Position numbers and translations under genes: made by a program. From Calycina herbarum (lineage: Eukaryota; Ascomycota; Leotiomycetes; Helotiales; Pezizellaceae), in assembly GCA_001414485.1 (NCBI GenBank), contig LLEY01000023.1, positions 124,001 through 188,000 on the forward strand: a stretch of 64,000 nt of DNA. Direction: 5' to 3'. Below are positions 12,666 through 27,360 of the stretch, in pieces (position 1 is the stretch's first letter; every line of letters starts with the position of its first letter). The notes beneath the pieces were generated by a model. That model saw only the letters and a program-made list of their open reading frames with translations. It was not told where the DNA came from and made no database searches.

Positions 12666-15463
12666 TACTTTTCGAAGAGCGGGATTGCACCTAAATTAGA
12701 AGTTGAAGTACACTTCGAAGTGCTTCAGTAGAATATGCGTCTGGGGGTGACGGGAGTTTAGTCTTCTCCTATCGAAGGAGGGATATGGGAAAGAGCTCTC
12801 CGAGCCATTTTGGCACGTCAACCTCAGTTATTACTCGCACTGTAATACAAGTAGCCCTAAGTTCAAGCTTAAGGTCGTTTCTTTTTTGAAGCTCTCATCC
12901 TATAAATAAATTATCGTTCCTTCCCCCTGCATCAAACTGGAACCCGCGCACTACGATGAGAACTTGAAGGGAAGGTATAACCCCCGGTCTGCATTTAGAC
13001 TAAAACCCCTGTTCTATACTGAAAACAAAAGAGGGGGGCAAGACTTGGGCAGCGAGCTCATCATCTCAGGTTGAAATGCTAGAATTGTGAGTCGTCTCAA
13101 TAAGGTAGACTAGTGTCAGTTTTGACATCGACAGAAACAAAAGCTCGGGTATTCTTTCGCAAGAGAAGTTCATGTTGAAGATTTTGAAAGCATCGCTTGT
13201 TTCATATGCAAAAAGTGGGACGGCATTTCAACTTTTTTTCCTCAGTGCTGTAGAATCTGCTATTGGTATGCTGTTCTATTCCATACCGAGTACAACTAGA
13301 GAGGAATGGTTGGTAGGATCCTTTATAGGAATATTGTGGAGGTTCCCAAATCCTGCCCTGGTAATGGCGATGTTCTGTTCTTCTGTATGTACAAAATAAG
13401 CTTTGTTCCATGGAAACGTTCTAGACTAGAGCTTAAAACAGCCCAACTCACAAGCCATCTGATGATCAATGACGGCGTTTCTCCGTATCCCCCACGTTTT
13501 GATATTTTATGCTTCTTTTTAGGTAAAAGTGCTAGGTTCAAAATGGATCCAACCAGATTTCTTAAGTAGGCGGCGCTGATGTAACTTAGAGGAGTCTTTA
13601 TTTCTCGTGAAGTGGATATATAGTAATAATACATTGCAGTTCCAAAGTCTCGTCGCCTGATTTCACCTTCTGGAAATATTTTAAGCTAGAGAGATCTTGA
13701 GACTTGAGACAACTTGAACTTTCACCCATCCCTGCTCAAATCGCAACCACGAAGATCTCAAGTTCCCTTGCAGATCATGGTTCTCAATGCAATACATAGT
13801 GGATACTCTTTCATTCACCCGCCTACTACTTCCCTAAAATGATTCCATTTTTCATGCTCTCTGCGCTCAAACTCGCTTACCCAACAACAACCTTCTCATC
13901 CGAATAATAGAAACAAGTCAAAACTATAGAAGGCATCTAGAGTGGGTACTTCAAAACTCATAAAGCTTAGAATCTTCTCCTCTGAACAACAGAAAGAAGA
14001 CAAGACAAGAAGAAATCAACTCATCTCATTCATGCGATGATGCTTTGCGAGTACAAGTCAGCCTTTAGCTATAACCAAAAAATATAACAAAAATTTAGAA
14101 CGTTCCTATTATTCTAATATTTATTGTTGATTACTTTCTCGCACCTGTAGGAATTCGACCGCTGTTTTACGAGGTTGGTTTTAGTGTTTACGCTTTGACA
14201 ACTCCCTCTATGATAGACTGAGAGGAAACAGTGTCCTACCAGTATTTCCGACGTCAGAACCTCTTGAAATCGGCAAATTGAGTGAGTTTTTAGCTATACC
14301 TTGGAAAGCCAAATTGTTGCGACGCAACCAACGACTGGATGTTACCAAGGCCAGGATGATGGAGAGCTTCTCATGGCTTATAATGTATAGAAACTCGTTC
14401 ACATCAAAAGGTATATGATACCCAACACTCCCTCTTCATAATCCCAGTTCTCATCATCACGACATAATACAACAGCAGCAAAAGACTTCTCTTCTTTACA
14501 TTACAATTTTTAAACTAATTTTTTTTAATATACTTTGCACATTAATATAGCAGCGTATTAATAGACTACTTAACTACTTGAGTACTACTCGAGTAGTCGT
14601 GAGTAGAGAAGAGTAGAGTATAAGTAGTAGAGTAGAGTAGCTATACTTGACTGCTCGAGTAGTACTCGAGTAGTCTATAAATAGTAGTAATATATAAATA
14701 TAACGTAGTCCACAAGCGAGTTAGACTCCTAAGCGAAATAGATTTTTTTTCTTAATATTATATAAACTTATTTAGAACGTGTTTTTTCTTAATAAATAAA
14801 ATAGTTAAGTATTAGACAGAGTCTAATATAATTCTTATATTAAATACGCTTTATACAAGCCTATATTTAAAAGCTAAGAAGGTTATACGGATTTATAAAG
14901 TGCTTTATATAACATTACTTAATCGAATCTATAGAATATTATTATAATAAGATTCTATTACTAATTCTTGAAAACTTATAGAAATCGAAGAGATAGTTAT
15001 TATATAATATATTCTCGACCTAGATTCTCGATCATTTCCTCTATAAGTACGTTATATTAAAGATATAGTAAATCGTATCCTCTTAGAGTAGGGTATAGGA
15101 TGTGTTAGTAAGAACTAGACTTCGAACTTCGTATAACGATAACTAGAACTTAAGACGTGTTTTAATTAAAGGATTAATTATTAAAGAGTCTAATACGAAG
15201 ATCTAGACATATATAACGTGTAGTTTTAACTTATATAAAATATAATTAATAAATATAGGATTTATAAAGAGGATATTTATAACTTTGACGAGACTAGGTT
15301 TTATATAAGCTAGATTACATTAGAAATAGTTGTTATAAGTGCTAAAAGGCTTTCTTAGCCTTATATAGTATAGTGAGGAAACCGGGAATAGGTAATAGTA
15401 ATTTAAGATATTAGGTTATATAGCTTTGTAGTACTTCTATATATTATTTTAGTAGGGAAGAAC

Positions 15464-15705
15464 TGTTAAGGGTTATATCTATAGAATAAGTCTCGGAGTA
15501 CTCCAGCGACGCATTCACGTGACCTCGCTTGGCAACGCATAGACGTAACAGAACCTTCGAGAGTACTCTTAGCAGAACCCTCTAGAAAGAGCTAACTAAG
15601 TATATAAGTTAGTAAGGACTCTAGCTTAGAAAGGACAATCGAATCTTCTTATATATAGACAGCCTCTATAGTTCAATTTATTAGCACTTACTATAAGCTC
15701 TAATA
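15464..15705 (+). repeat. 5' LTR of element A
   Basis: It is 242 bp and pairs with 33995-34236. Differences from the 3' LTR are transitions, with this copy carrying T or A where the 3' copy keeps C or G, so this copy is more RIP-mutated. It retains CACGTGA at 15516. Confidence 0.95.
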
Positions 15706-17653
15706 TTAGATTCGATTCAAAAACAACGGGCCTTTATAGTAACACTAGAATATATTAGACTATTTTAGTAATACTAGAATATAACAGGCCTTTATAATAA
15801 TATTAGAATATATTAAGCTATTTTAGTAATACTAGAACACATCGGGCCTTTATAGTAATACTAGAACTTATAAGCTATTTTATAGTATTTATAGAACTTA
15901 TAGATAATAGGAGAACTATAAGAAGGTAGTATACTAAATCAGCTACCTACTTAGTTCCTATAGTATATTTAAGAGCAGTAGAATCAGTTAATATCTACCT
16001 AAGAGGACAATCGTCTACGAATTATAAACGAGTAAAAGAAGGATAAGGAAGCTCGCTTATAGATAGTCTATAACGATAATAAACCTAGGAAATCTCTTCC
16101 TCTACTACTAGAATTCTACGAAGACTTAGACAAGCTAGAAGCTTAGTTATAACAAGTATAAGCTAAAATCGAAGTCAACTACTATAGATATACTAAATAC
16201 GTTAAGTTTTAGGTACTTAACAGATCCTTATAGAGTAAGGCACTCCGTAGAATAGAAGTATAGATATAGGAACAGAGCAAGCTAGAGCTAGCTAATAGTA
16301 GTAATTTCTTAGATCGAGTAGAGTTTATATTTAGAGACTTATAAGCTAAGGAAAGAGCGTAACAAAAGCTAGAATCCTTCTACTAGAGCTTAAGACTATT
16401 CCTAGAGGTCTTTATAGAATAGTAAGCCCTACTTATAGAGTCTAGAGAAGGATCTTAGCTAGACAACGTAAAGAAGGTGTCTCTTAACCGAATCCTTAGT
16501 AACGAGTTAGTTAAGACAATAATCACAGTTCCTTCTTAACCTAACTTCAAGTCTTACTACTCTATTATTAAAGAAACAGACGACTGCTTAAGAGCTTATA
16601 AAGCTTAAATATTAAGATCTAGGGCCTAGACTCTCCTAGAAATACTATAGACCTCTTAGAAACGCTCGACAGATACTACACAGTAGGTAACGAGTAGTAA
16701 TATCGCTAATAGACCGAAAGTCATCTATAAGGTATCTATAAAAGGTATAGATTAGGAACCAGCATCTACTAAAGTCTTAACAACTAGTACTAAGCGTACT
16801 AAATAGGTGTCCTAGGAAGAACGAAGCAACCGTGCCTATACTAGTCGCTGTCTTCGCTACAAAGCTACTAGTTATTTTATTTAAGAATGTCTATATAGAC
16901 TACTAAGGTAACCTATAACAGCGAATTCGGTCTATAAACAGAAGGCAGAGGTTAAAAAGGTAGTACTAGAATTAGAAGAAGACAGTAATATCTCCTTAGA
17001 TTTAGAAAACTAGTAGCTTCTATTAGAAAGCGTAGACAGAGACGACGAAGGGAGTTGTTAGTAATAGACACTTAGAGATATTTTAAGCAGGAATATATAA
17101 ACGAAAAACCTCTTCTTATATCGGCTTTAGTAAATAGAGTAGCTACTTTACAAGCCTTAGTAGATTTAAGGTATTTAGTTTATAGAATTGTTTTAGACTG
17201 TTTTATCCGTCGTTATTAGCTCTCTTATATATAAATTATACTAAGGTATTTATAATTAGTAGAAGAAGTATTAGAGAATACTATATCCTAAGTAGTATCT
17301 TTTAGTATAGACATTAGAGGCTACTAGCAGAAACGGGTTTATACTTATATAGTCTCTAAGATCGAGAGCTATAAAATAATTCTAGGAAAATCTTAGTTAA
17401 GGAAAAAGCGAGCTTTACTTAATACTACTAAGAGATACTTACTCTTCTAAGACTCTAGGTTAGAAGTTTATAATAAGCTAGAAAAGACTTACTCTTATAA
17501 GTAAGTAAGTATAGCTGTCTTCTACTTTCTTATAGATCGTAAACGTAAGCTATAAGTTTTCTTAGCTAGCCTCGTAGACATTAGTAAAGCGTTAGTAGAG
17601 AAGAAGTATATAGACTTATAGACAAAGCTGCCTAGCTAGATCGGTCTAGAATT

Positions 17654-18015
17654 TGTTAGTATTAGGTAATAATTACCTTACTTACTAATAGGCTTTAGGT
17701 TTAAACCTTAGTCTATACTAGTTCTTTCTAGTGTTGTCTAGAAGATTCGGTTACGTTCTCGGTTACGTAAACACGTGATCCTTAGAATCTTCTAGTAACT
17801 ATTATATTTGTAAGCTATAGAAGCTTCTAGTACTTATCCTAGAAGTATATATAGCTCTCTACTATTCTTATAGTTAGAAATCAAGTTAATTTTAAGTCTT
17901 TTACTTATACTTATCTACCGATTCTATAGAAACGTGATTTAACGATCACTTGACCTACCCTGTGCTTATCTATACACGGTAACCTAATCTATTACGTTAC
18001 CCTGTTTCTCCTACA
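17654..18015 (+). mobile_element. Element G: solo LTR inside element A
   Basis: This 362-bp segment starts TGTTAGTATTAGG and ends TCCTACA. It is flanked by a perfect GAATT duplication (17649-17653, 18016-18020). Removing it with one GAATT copy joins the protease side to the reverse transcriptase linker of A in frame (GLEF then YLAFNRKEV), which confirms both boundaries. No internal retroelement sequence remains, so it is a solo LTR left by recombination between two LTRs. It contains CACGTGA at 17772. Confidence 0.9.
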
Positions 18016-19862
18016 GAATTCTACCTAGCTTTTAATAGAAAAGAAGTAAACAAGTTACTAGTATACTAATAAGAAATTAATTATTATATTAAGCTTTTAT
18101 AGATAGACAGCGGATCTAAGGAGACAGTTCTATAGAGACCACTCTATAATATGTTATAAGACAAGCTGTTAGTACTCTATAAAACCCTAATAGAGCTACT
18201 AGATAAGGAATTTATTCGAGTAAGCAACTCTCTAGCAGCTGTGCTAGTACTCTTTGTACAGAAGCTAGGAAGAGGTCTATAGTTCTATTATAACTACTAA
18301 GCACTAAATAAGTTAACCTATAAGAACCGCTATCTATTACTCTTAATCTAAGAGATACTTAACTAGATTAGAAAAGCAAAGTAGTTTATAAAAATAGATA
18401 TTATTACTACGTTTTATAAGATACGAATTAAGAAGAGAGACGAGTAGAAAACGGCTTTCTAGACACGCTTTAGGCTTTTTAAATAGCTTATTACCCCTTT
18501 TAGGCTTATAAATACTCCTAGCACTTTCTAGTAATATATTAATTATACGCTTTAAGAGTTCTTAGACAACTTTGTCTTAGTATATATCGACGATGTCTTA
18601 GTCTTTATAGACGGCACTTATAACTAACACCGCGAGTATATCTATAAAGTAATACAAAGACTTTAAAATACTAGGCTATAGCTTAATATTAATAAGTATA
18701 AATTTAAAGTATAGTCTATAAAGTACCTTAGGTTTATTATAGAAGTAGAGAAAGGTTTATAGATAGACCTAGCTAAAATATAAGCTATTATAGATTAGAA
18801 AGTACTAATAATAGCAAAAGGCGTTCTTAGCTTCCTAGGATTTACGAATTTCTATTAATAGTTTATTAAGGACTTTTTATAGATTATAGCTCCTCTTTAT
18901 AAACTTGTTAAAAAGGATATATTCTTCTAATAGACGGACGAAGCGAATAGAGCCTTCGAATAGTTAAAGCAGGCCTTTATAGAGGCCCTAGTACTAGCTT
19001 AGTTTAACCTAGATTACGAGACAGTCCTAGAGATAAACTTCTCTAGATATTACTTAGAAGGCGTGCTCTCTTAAGTAAAGAATAGTGTCTTATAGTCTAT
19101 AGCCTTCTTCTTAAAGAAACACACATCTACTGAATATAATTACCTAATATATAATAAAGAGTTATTAGCTATTATTCGTTATCTTAAGAAATAGAAAGCA
19201 GAGTTAAAAAGTATTAGACAGTTTATAGTACTTATAGATTATAAGAATCTTAAGTACTTTATAATAGTCTATAAACTATCTAAAAGATAAATATAGTAGT
19301 AGTTAATACTTAGTAAGTTTAATCTAATAATCTAATACTATCTAAGTAAAGAGAGAGGACTACTAGATATATTAATAAGGAGAGACTAGGACCTCCTAGA
19401 GGAGGGAGATAAACGCCTTAATTATAGAATAGTATAATTAATTCTAGATAGAATAATTTAAGGAAATACTATATAGCTAGTACTAGTATTAACAAACGAG
19501 AGGAATTAAGTAAGCAACGTAGCGACGTAGTAAGCGTTTATAGACCAACTATAGAACCTCTAGAAAGAAGGAAAGGTATAAGATAAGAACTTTAGACGTC
19601 TTATAGATACTATCTACTAAGGAGATAGAGTGTTTCTAGTAGACCTCGCTTCTCTAGTTAAAGTCTCTATCTCTAACTACTTAGTTAATAAGAACAGTGA
19701 TTTATAGTTTAGAGGTAGACTATAGATCCTCGACTATAAGCTACTATAGACTATAATTATATAGGAACTCTATAATTCTATACTTATAAGCTATCCTAGT
19801 AAGAATAGGACAATTATAATAGTCTTAAGAGAGTTCTTCTAGCTAAACCTATAGACTATAGT

Positions 19863-20137
19863 TGTGATAGAACTATTAGGAATTGATCGGAATTGGAATT
19901 GCCGAGTCTACGTGCCGAATAGGATACGATACAGATGTTGTTTCAGGTTTTGGAAAAGCCAGATAGCTTCCGGACTTACTATTGTCCGAACCTCTTATAA
20001 ATAGCTGCCTCCTCTCTATCGGGAAAGACTAATTTAGTCTTTTCCTTCGTATTAGAGCCTAGTATTCGGATATGTCATTCTATCGAACGTACTTCTATAT
20101 GCCTCTTTTGTAGTATTATCCGTTTCGTACCGTTATA
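19863..20137 (+). mobile_element. Element F: solo LTR inside the integrase of element A
   Basis: This 275-bp segment starts TGTGATAGAACTATTAGG and ends CCGTTATA, probably once CCGTTACA. It has a perfect ATAGT duplication (19858-19862, 20138-20142). Excision rejoins the integrase zinc-finger region in frame (TIVK then FIYN). The first 180 bp keep many TG and CA dinucleotides compared with the surroundings, suggesting that it arrived later or escaped mutation. Confidence 0.88.
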
Positions 20138-20335
20138 ATAGTTAAGTAGTTTATTTATAACTATAGAGTTTATAAACGTACTAAGGTTTAGAGAGATCGT
20201 AAACAAAGCCTACTTCGTCTCTTACTAATTCCTAAGTAGTAATAGTAGAAGATCTCTATCGACTTTATTAGACTACTACTTATAAGTAAAGGCTCTAATA
20301 TAATAGTAGTGTTCATAGACCGTTTAAGCAAAGAG

Positions 20336-20781
20336 TATTACGAATCACGTTATACGTAGTAAGTAGTCTAGACGGCGCTCTGACAGGATAAGGCATAATA
20401 TCTAGGAAATAGAAGGTAGTATAAGAGGGAATTAGTAATATAAAGGCATTTAGGTATTCTAGGATCTTACTATTAGATAACTGTTAGAGGTTATGTAATA
20501 GATCCTGTTAGATCCCTTAAGGGATCTAAAGAGATCTAGGGATCTAGGCTTATATAGGGATCTAGGTAGCACGAAGGGTTCTATATATACTAGCACGTCT
20601 ACTACCTAGATAGGAGCTTTGTACTTAACTTTAGTTATTAATCTTATTATCTTATTTAATATCTTTAATATAAGTAACGAGTTTACTTCTAAGTAAACAA
20701 CCTAGTACGTTTATACTTCTTACTATATACTAACCTTCGAGACTTAGTTATCTTTATTTAGTTCGTTTAAGTTTCGTTATA
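20336..20781 (+). repeat. 5' LTR of element B
   Basis: It is 446 bp, beginning TATTACGAATCACG (mutated TGT) and ending GTTATA. It contains repeated GGGATCTA units near 20515-20570 and matches the 3' LTR base for base in length. Solo LTR H (34250-34713) belongs to the same family. Confidence 0.93.
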
Positions 20782-20815
20782 CTTTAAGCACCTGCTTAGA
20801 AGTAAGATTGCTACT

Positions 20816-21013
20816 ATGTCGGCAACCTCTTCTACTCTGAGAACTGCTCTACTAAGGCTAGCTGCGGACCCCCTAGTTACACTAGTTACACTAGTTACTA
20901 CTCTTCGAGAGGAAGTGAAACTTCCTCTTCTAAAGCTGTTCGATAGCTTGTCTAAGAAGCTAGCTAAATTCTTAATAAAAGCTTCCCTCTACTTAAGTTT
21001 TTATTATACCTAG
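20816..21013 (+). pseudogene. Gag remnant of element B
   Basis: This is the only frame of 60 codons or more between about 14.4 and 34.1 kb. It starts 35 bp after the 5' LTR of B and contains the run TLVTLVTTLREEVKLPLLK. The frame is closed by TAG; the rest of gag and pol follows in stop-ridden form. It is part of the retrotransposon, not a host gene. Confidence 0.8.
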
Positions 21014-24000
21014 TTTCTAAGTAAAACTAACTAGGTTATATAGTTGTCTACCTGTCTTAAAGGGGCAGCCTATAACTAGTTAGAACTATACTTAGAGGAT
21101 TACTAGATAAATAAAATAGCTAATAGAAAAGTCTCTCTTTAGATGTCTAAAAAAATAAGGGATTTGTTTAGAAATGTTTAAGGATTTAAGGAGGGAATTA
21201 ACTAGGCTTTTAAGGATGTTGATATAAAGAAAAAGGCAGTTAGAGCTTTATATATACTTAAGTAGAAGGGGTTAGCCGCTAAGTACGCTTTATAATTTCA
21301 ATAGTACTTTATATAAATAGGATAGAACGATAAAGTATTATATAAACAATTCTATTATAGACTTAAGGATAATATAAAAGATAAAATCGTATAAGAGGAT
21401 TTTCTAGATATATTAAATAAATTAATAAATAATATAATTAGGATTAATAACTATATTTATAAAAGAAATCTAAAGAAGAAAGGAAGTTATAGTTATTAAT
21501 ATAGAAAGAGTAGACGAAAAGATTATAGAGATCTTATAGAAATCGATACTACTTAGAAATTATAGGTTCTAGGAAAGGAATCTAAGAAAGAAAACTCTTA
21601 GAAGAGAGGATTGTCCTAGAAAGAACGAAATCGTTAATATAAGTAGAACTTGTGTTATAACTATAGTCTTCCTAGCTATAAAGTAAATAAGTATAGTAAG
21701 AAGAAAGACTTTAAAGGGAAATAAGCTAACGCTACTATCTAAAAAGAAGTAGCTTTACTAGAAAAAATCGAACTTATAGACGAAGAACTCGAGGCTAGAG
21801 GTTATAGCACGTAAATTGAAATAGACGCTATAGATATAATAGTAGGCGTTATATACTTATAGCTAAATAAAGGAATTAAGTTATAAGTTAGTAAGGTATA
21901 AGATACTAATAATAATAGAGATCTATTACTTAAAGAATATTATAATATATAGTTAGAAATAGATTATAAATTGCCCTTTTAAGTAGAATATAAATTACTA
22001 CTATTAATAAGTTTATTAGAGTTATTAGAATCGATATCTAACTTATTAGAAGTAGATCTAGGAATATATAAGCCTAAATAAGGCGAGATATAAGTATTTA
22101 TTAGAACTTTTAAAAGAGGGAATAGATAGGTATATATAGAAAACTAGAAACCTAATTTCTAGAGCCTATATTCTACTTAAAGGATTAACCTTACTATTTT
22201 AACTACTTATAAAATAGTTTAAAATAAATAGGACAGAATAACTTTAGTAAGCCTTATTACTAGAAGGGAAACTATTAAATTTAAAGAACCTAGACTAGAA
22301 TAAGCAGTGTCTAGTAAACTATTTAATATACCTAAGATAGGAGATATTTAGATAGTCGTAGATTTATAGGAAGAAACTAGCGAATGGTAATAGTAGGGTC
22401 TTAACAACTTTATAAGACGCTCTAAACCTAGTTTTTTAGGTACGCTACTTAATAATAGGGAAGCTATACTAGAAATAGGAAGCTAGTATACTATAGTCGC
22501 TTTAGTTGAAAAAGTTAGAGTAATATTTTAGGAATTATAAAGTAGGAAGTTATTTAATATAATCTTCTAAGAAATAAATAAATATAATATAGACTAAGAA
22601 ACAGAGTTAGTATAGAGAGAGCTCTACTAACTGATAATTAGAGAATTAAATACTACCTCTAGAGAAAATCAACTTATAGTAATAGCGAAGATAAGAGGAA
22701 AGGAACTCTAAGTCTTAATTAATTTAAGAGTAATAGGTAATTTTCTTTCTCTAATAGCTTAGAAGAAGCTGAACGTCTTAATTAAAGGTATAAAGCTATA
22801 CTATCTAGGAGTAGTTAATAGAATAGACGTTATATACTAGGATAGAATTATCGATTAGTAAACTATTCTAATAAATATTACTATTAAAAGATACTACTTA
22901 AATATATAATTCGATATTATTAAAATAGGAAGTAAGAAAGCGATACTAGGTATATTATAGATTAGGAAACATAATCTAGATATTAATTAAAAGGCTTAAA
23001 TAATAACCTTTAGTTAATATAATTGTATAGGTTTGTAATTATAACTATAAGGCTAGAATAAGGTTAGCGCCACCTCTTCTAAGACGCTAGGACACCTAGC
23101 CTAGGGTCCTCTATAGGTTAGTAAGACAGCTGATAACGAAATACTTATATAGTATAGAGAATTTAAGGCTTTGTTTGAGAACCTAGAAGACTTATAAGCT
23201 TTGCTAGAACATTACTTATAGGATTATAAGATTAAATTAAAAGAGGGTTATTACCTCTTAAAGCAGAAGCTTTGGTTGTATAACTAGAAAAGCCTATAGA
23301 GGATAGAAAGTTATATAAAGGAAGGTATTAAGAAGGGATATATTAGAAAATCTAAGTTACTAATTACCTTAAATATGCTTATTATTAAAAAGAAAGACGA
23401 TCTAGACAGAAGAGTATATATTAATTACTAAGAAGTAAATTATACTACGGTTAAGGACGCTTATCTACTACTACCTAGCTAATACTTATAGGATAAGTTA
23501 AGTAAGGTAGTACGATTTACGAAATTAGATTAATAAAACGTTTATAGACTTATATAAATAAAAGTCGAGGATGAATAGAAGATAGTATTTACCTTACTAT
23601 TAAGCTTTTATAAATATATAGTTATACCTTTTAGACTTTATAATATACTAGCTATATATTAGAGATAAAATAATAACATTTTAAGAGATCTTCTAAGAGT
23701 AATAGTAATTTATTACCTAGATAATATCTTAATCTTCTTAGAAAAAGAAGAAGAATATAAGAGATATGTTAAAGAAGTTTTATAATAACTTATAAAAGTT
23801 AACTCTTAGTTAAAACTCTTAAAATATAAGTTTAGAGTAACTCGGACTCTTTTCCTAGGATGGGTATTTAGCTTAGAGAAAATAGAGATAGATCTAGTAA
23901 AGATCTAAGACGTCTTAAACTAGAAGTTACTAGAAAATATAAAAGACGTATAGTCCTTCCTTAGATTTATAAACTTTTACTATCTATTTATTTGAGACTA

Positions 24001-26627
24001 TATAAAGATTACTAAACTAATGTTAGAACTAGTTAAGAAAGCTATTAAGTTTATATAGAATAAATAGATAGAGGACGCTTTTTAGAAAATTAAAGTAAAG
24101 TTTATAAAAGAACCTATTCTATATAATTTTAATATAGAAAAGCCTAGTACGATTAAAATAGACGCCTTAGACATAGTAGTAGGAGCGGTTTACTTATAGC
24201 TAAATAATAAAGGAAAACTTATACTTATTATATATTATTCTAAGATATTTAACCTAGTATAATAAAACTATAGTATTTTTAATAAAGAATTACTTACTAT
24301 AGTATTAGCTTTAGAATACTAGAGGATTTATTTATAGCTAGTAAAACACCTAGTTATAGTTTTATCTGACTACGAGAATCTTAGGACGTTTACGATAACT
24401 AAGGAACTTATAATAAGATAATTAGCTAGATAGTTAGAGATATTAGGAGGATTTAATATTATTATTTAATATATAAAAAGAACGTCGAATACTTGAGCTA
24501 ATACTCTTAGCTAGAAACCTGGATATAAGGGAAATAAAGAGTATAAAAAGATTATAATCTTAAAAACTCTTAAGAATAGAGACTTAGTACCTACTATATA
24601 TAAGATAGTAGTAATAAATAATATATAGATAGATAAAATTTAGAATATATATAAAGGTTATAACTAGTATATAAAAGGGAAACTATAGGTTCCTAGTTTA
24701 TATATAAAAGAATTTATATAAGAATACTATACTATGCCTGCTTACGGTTACTAAGGAATTCGAAGAACCCTCTAGAAGATAAGATAATACTACTATATTA
24801 ATTAGTTATCTATAATAGTTAAAGAGGTAATAGTAGAATATAATACCTATACCTAGAATAAGGCTTCCTACTATACTCTATATAGATAGATAAATACTAC
24901 TCTAATACTATAAGTATCTTAGAAATTAATATCTATAGATTTTATTATTAAATTACTAAAATCTAAAGATCTAATAATAGGAGTTAAATATAATATAATC
25001 TTAGTTATTATAGAACGACTTATAAAATATATAATTCTTATAGTATATATAGAGTTAAGTATAGCTAAGGAATTAGTATTTATATTCCTTAAAGAAGTAG
25101 TCTTAAGATATAGACTACTTAAAGAAATACTCTTAGATAGAGATAAACTCTTTACTTCTAAATTTTAGATCGCTCTTATAGAACGATTAGGTGTGAAAAG
25201 GAAGCTTTTAACAGCTTTTTACCTATAAATAAATAAAGGAAATAAACAAATAAATTAAGTAGTTAAAATATACCTTTGTTATTATATAAACTACTAGTAA
25301 AATAACTAGGTAGAACTACTACTTTTAACATAGTTTACCTATAATAGTTTAGTAATAGAAATAATACTTATTATACTATTCTATACTAACTTTAGGTATA
25401 AATTAATAGTATATTAAGAACTACTATCTATAACTATTAATAACTAACTTACTTATATTTATATCTTGAAAATTAAGAATCTATATAAGGAACTTATAAA
25501 AGACTTATAATTTATAGTAGAAAGAAATATATACTACTATAATAAACGATATAGTTAAGAACTAATACTAAAAGAGGGGGATAAAGTCTACTTAGTATAA
25601 AAGAATATTAATATAAAAAGACTAAGTAATAAACTAGATTATAAAAAACTTAGACTATTTAAAATCAAATATATTAAAGGACCTTTGAACTATAAATTAG
25701 TACTACTAAGGATAATAAACATCTACCTAGTATTCTATATATCCTTACTTAAACTAGTACTACTAAGAGTACTACTAGCTCTACTTATAGAAATTCAACT
25801 AGTAAACCTAAACGCTAAATACAAAGTTAAGAGGATTCTTAACTATAAACTTATTAAAGGATAAGTTAAGTATTTAATTAAGTAGTTAGATTACTTATAC
25901 TTAGAAAATACTTAAGAACTAGAAAGTAACTTTAACTGTTACCTAGTAGAACTTTAAGAGTTCTACTAATAAAACCTAAGTTTATCTATATCTCGTAGTT
26001 TAAAGGAAAGGCTTTAAGAAAGGCTAGGTTAAGACCTATCTCGGATTAGAAACTAATAGGAATAGGTAGGGCTGCTAGGTAGGCAACCTCTGCCTCTTAC
26101 TATTCTTTTTCCTTTCTCTCTTTCTCCTCTTTCTCTTTCTTTTCTATCTCTTTAGTAATGTTAAGTTTATTAAGAAAACGAAGACCTCGATAAGATATTT
26201 TATACTATCTTTCTTTTAGAAAGGCCTTCTACTTTCGTAACCGTAGAATCCTTGCCATCGCCTCCTCCTCCTCTCTCTCTAGCTTCTCCTCTTATTTTTC
26301 GATAAAGGCCTAGTTACTAGTATAAGGAACGTTCTTCTCCTAAGTATTATCGGTCCTGTTATATTTTAGCTTTAACCGAATATATTTAGAATATTAAGAA
26401 GATTAAAAGGAATCTATAAAACATCTATACTTTTAAGAAGCGTAGCGAGAGTATAGTAATATTTTATTATAAACTATTTTAATACTTTTTATAAGAAGTA
26501 TATATTCTTCTTTCTTCTTCTATATAGGGTAGGATATAATAGAAAGGAAAGGATACTACTAGTACCTTAACTAAGTTCCTTAGCTTATACTTAAGCGTGA
26601 GGATATGCTAGGCTAAGAAGGGGATAG

Positions 26628-27031
26628 TGTTACGAATCACGTTATACGTAGTAAGTAGTCTAGACAGCGCTCTAATAGGATAAGGTACGATATCTAGGAA
26701 ATAGAAGGTAGTATAAGAGGGAATTAGTAATATAAAGGTATTTAGGTATTCTAGGATCTTACTATTAGATAACTATTAGAGGTTACGTAATAGATCCTAT
26801 TAGATCTCTTAAGGGATCTAAAGGAATCTAGGGATCTAGGCTTATATAGGGATCTAGGTAGTACGAAGGGTTCTATATATACTAGCACGTCTGCTACCTA
26901 GATAGGAGCTTCGTACTTAACTTTAGTTATTAATCTTATTATCTTATTTAATATCTTTGATATAAGTAACGAGTTTACTTCTAAGTGAACAACCCGGCGT
27001 GTTTATACTTCTTACTATATACTAACCTTCG
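26628..27031 (+). repeat. 3' LTR of element B, left part (interrupted by C)
   Basis: These are the first 404 bp of the 3' LTR, beginning TGTTACGAATCACG. The remaining 42 bp are at 32955-32996. The CTTCG at its right edge is the duplicated target of element C. Confidence 0.93.
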
Positions 27032-27360
27032 TGTTACGGACCTGGCCACCGCCGAGCACGTGACTCGCGTACGGCTGCTCGCCGGCGTCCGCAAAGCCTG
27101 CCATTCCTAGCCTGGCCTAGAACCATTCCTACCTAGGCTAGGAACCATTTCTATAAACGGATCGACATTCCTATAACTTATCGATTCCTTAGCTATCTCT
27201 ATATTATAGGACCTCTAGAAGTCTCCTCTTTCCTTCTCTTCTCTTCTGTAGCTTTAGATCTTTAATTAAACCACCTCTTACTTCTCTGATTATCCGCTAC
27301 ACCTGTGTATACTATAGGTAAGGATAACTACTAGAGGGCTAGCAGATTAGGTTTGTCATA
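27032..27360 (+). repeat. 5' LTR of element C
   Basis: It is 329 bp and almost identical to 32621-32949; the differences I see are transitions. Its first 90 bp are GC-rich and keep CACGTGA at 27057, unlike the AT-rich interior. Confidence 0.95.

Larger units (their letters stand above)
8848..14552. other. Gene-poor region upstream of FNIP
   Basis: In these 5.7 kb I find no frame with a recognisable domain. The proximal part must contain the FNIP promoter and 5' untranslated region. The longest frames (10314-10748 +, 10323-10619 -, 13306-13569 +) have no family signature and no clear spliced extension. The stretch holds a 7-bp tandem repeat at 9165, a GTG run at 9271-9290 and an imperfect duplication near 12390-12660, described separately. 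Dinucleotide use looks ordinary, without the TA excess of the nest that follows. Confidence 0.5.

Noticed and set aside
17732..18015. LTR starting at the TGTTGTCTAG at 17732
   Set aside because: This start has no matching target duplication. Starting at 17654 gives a perfect GAATT duplication and rejoins the frame of element A, so that boundary was used.
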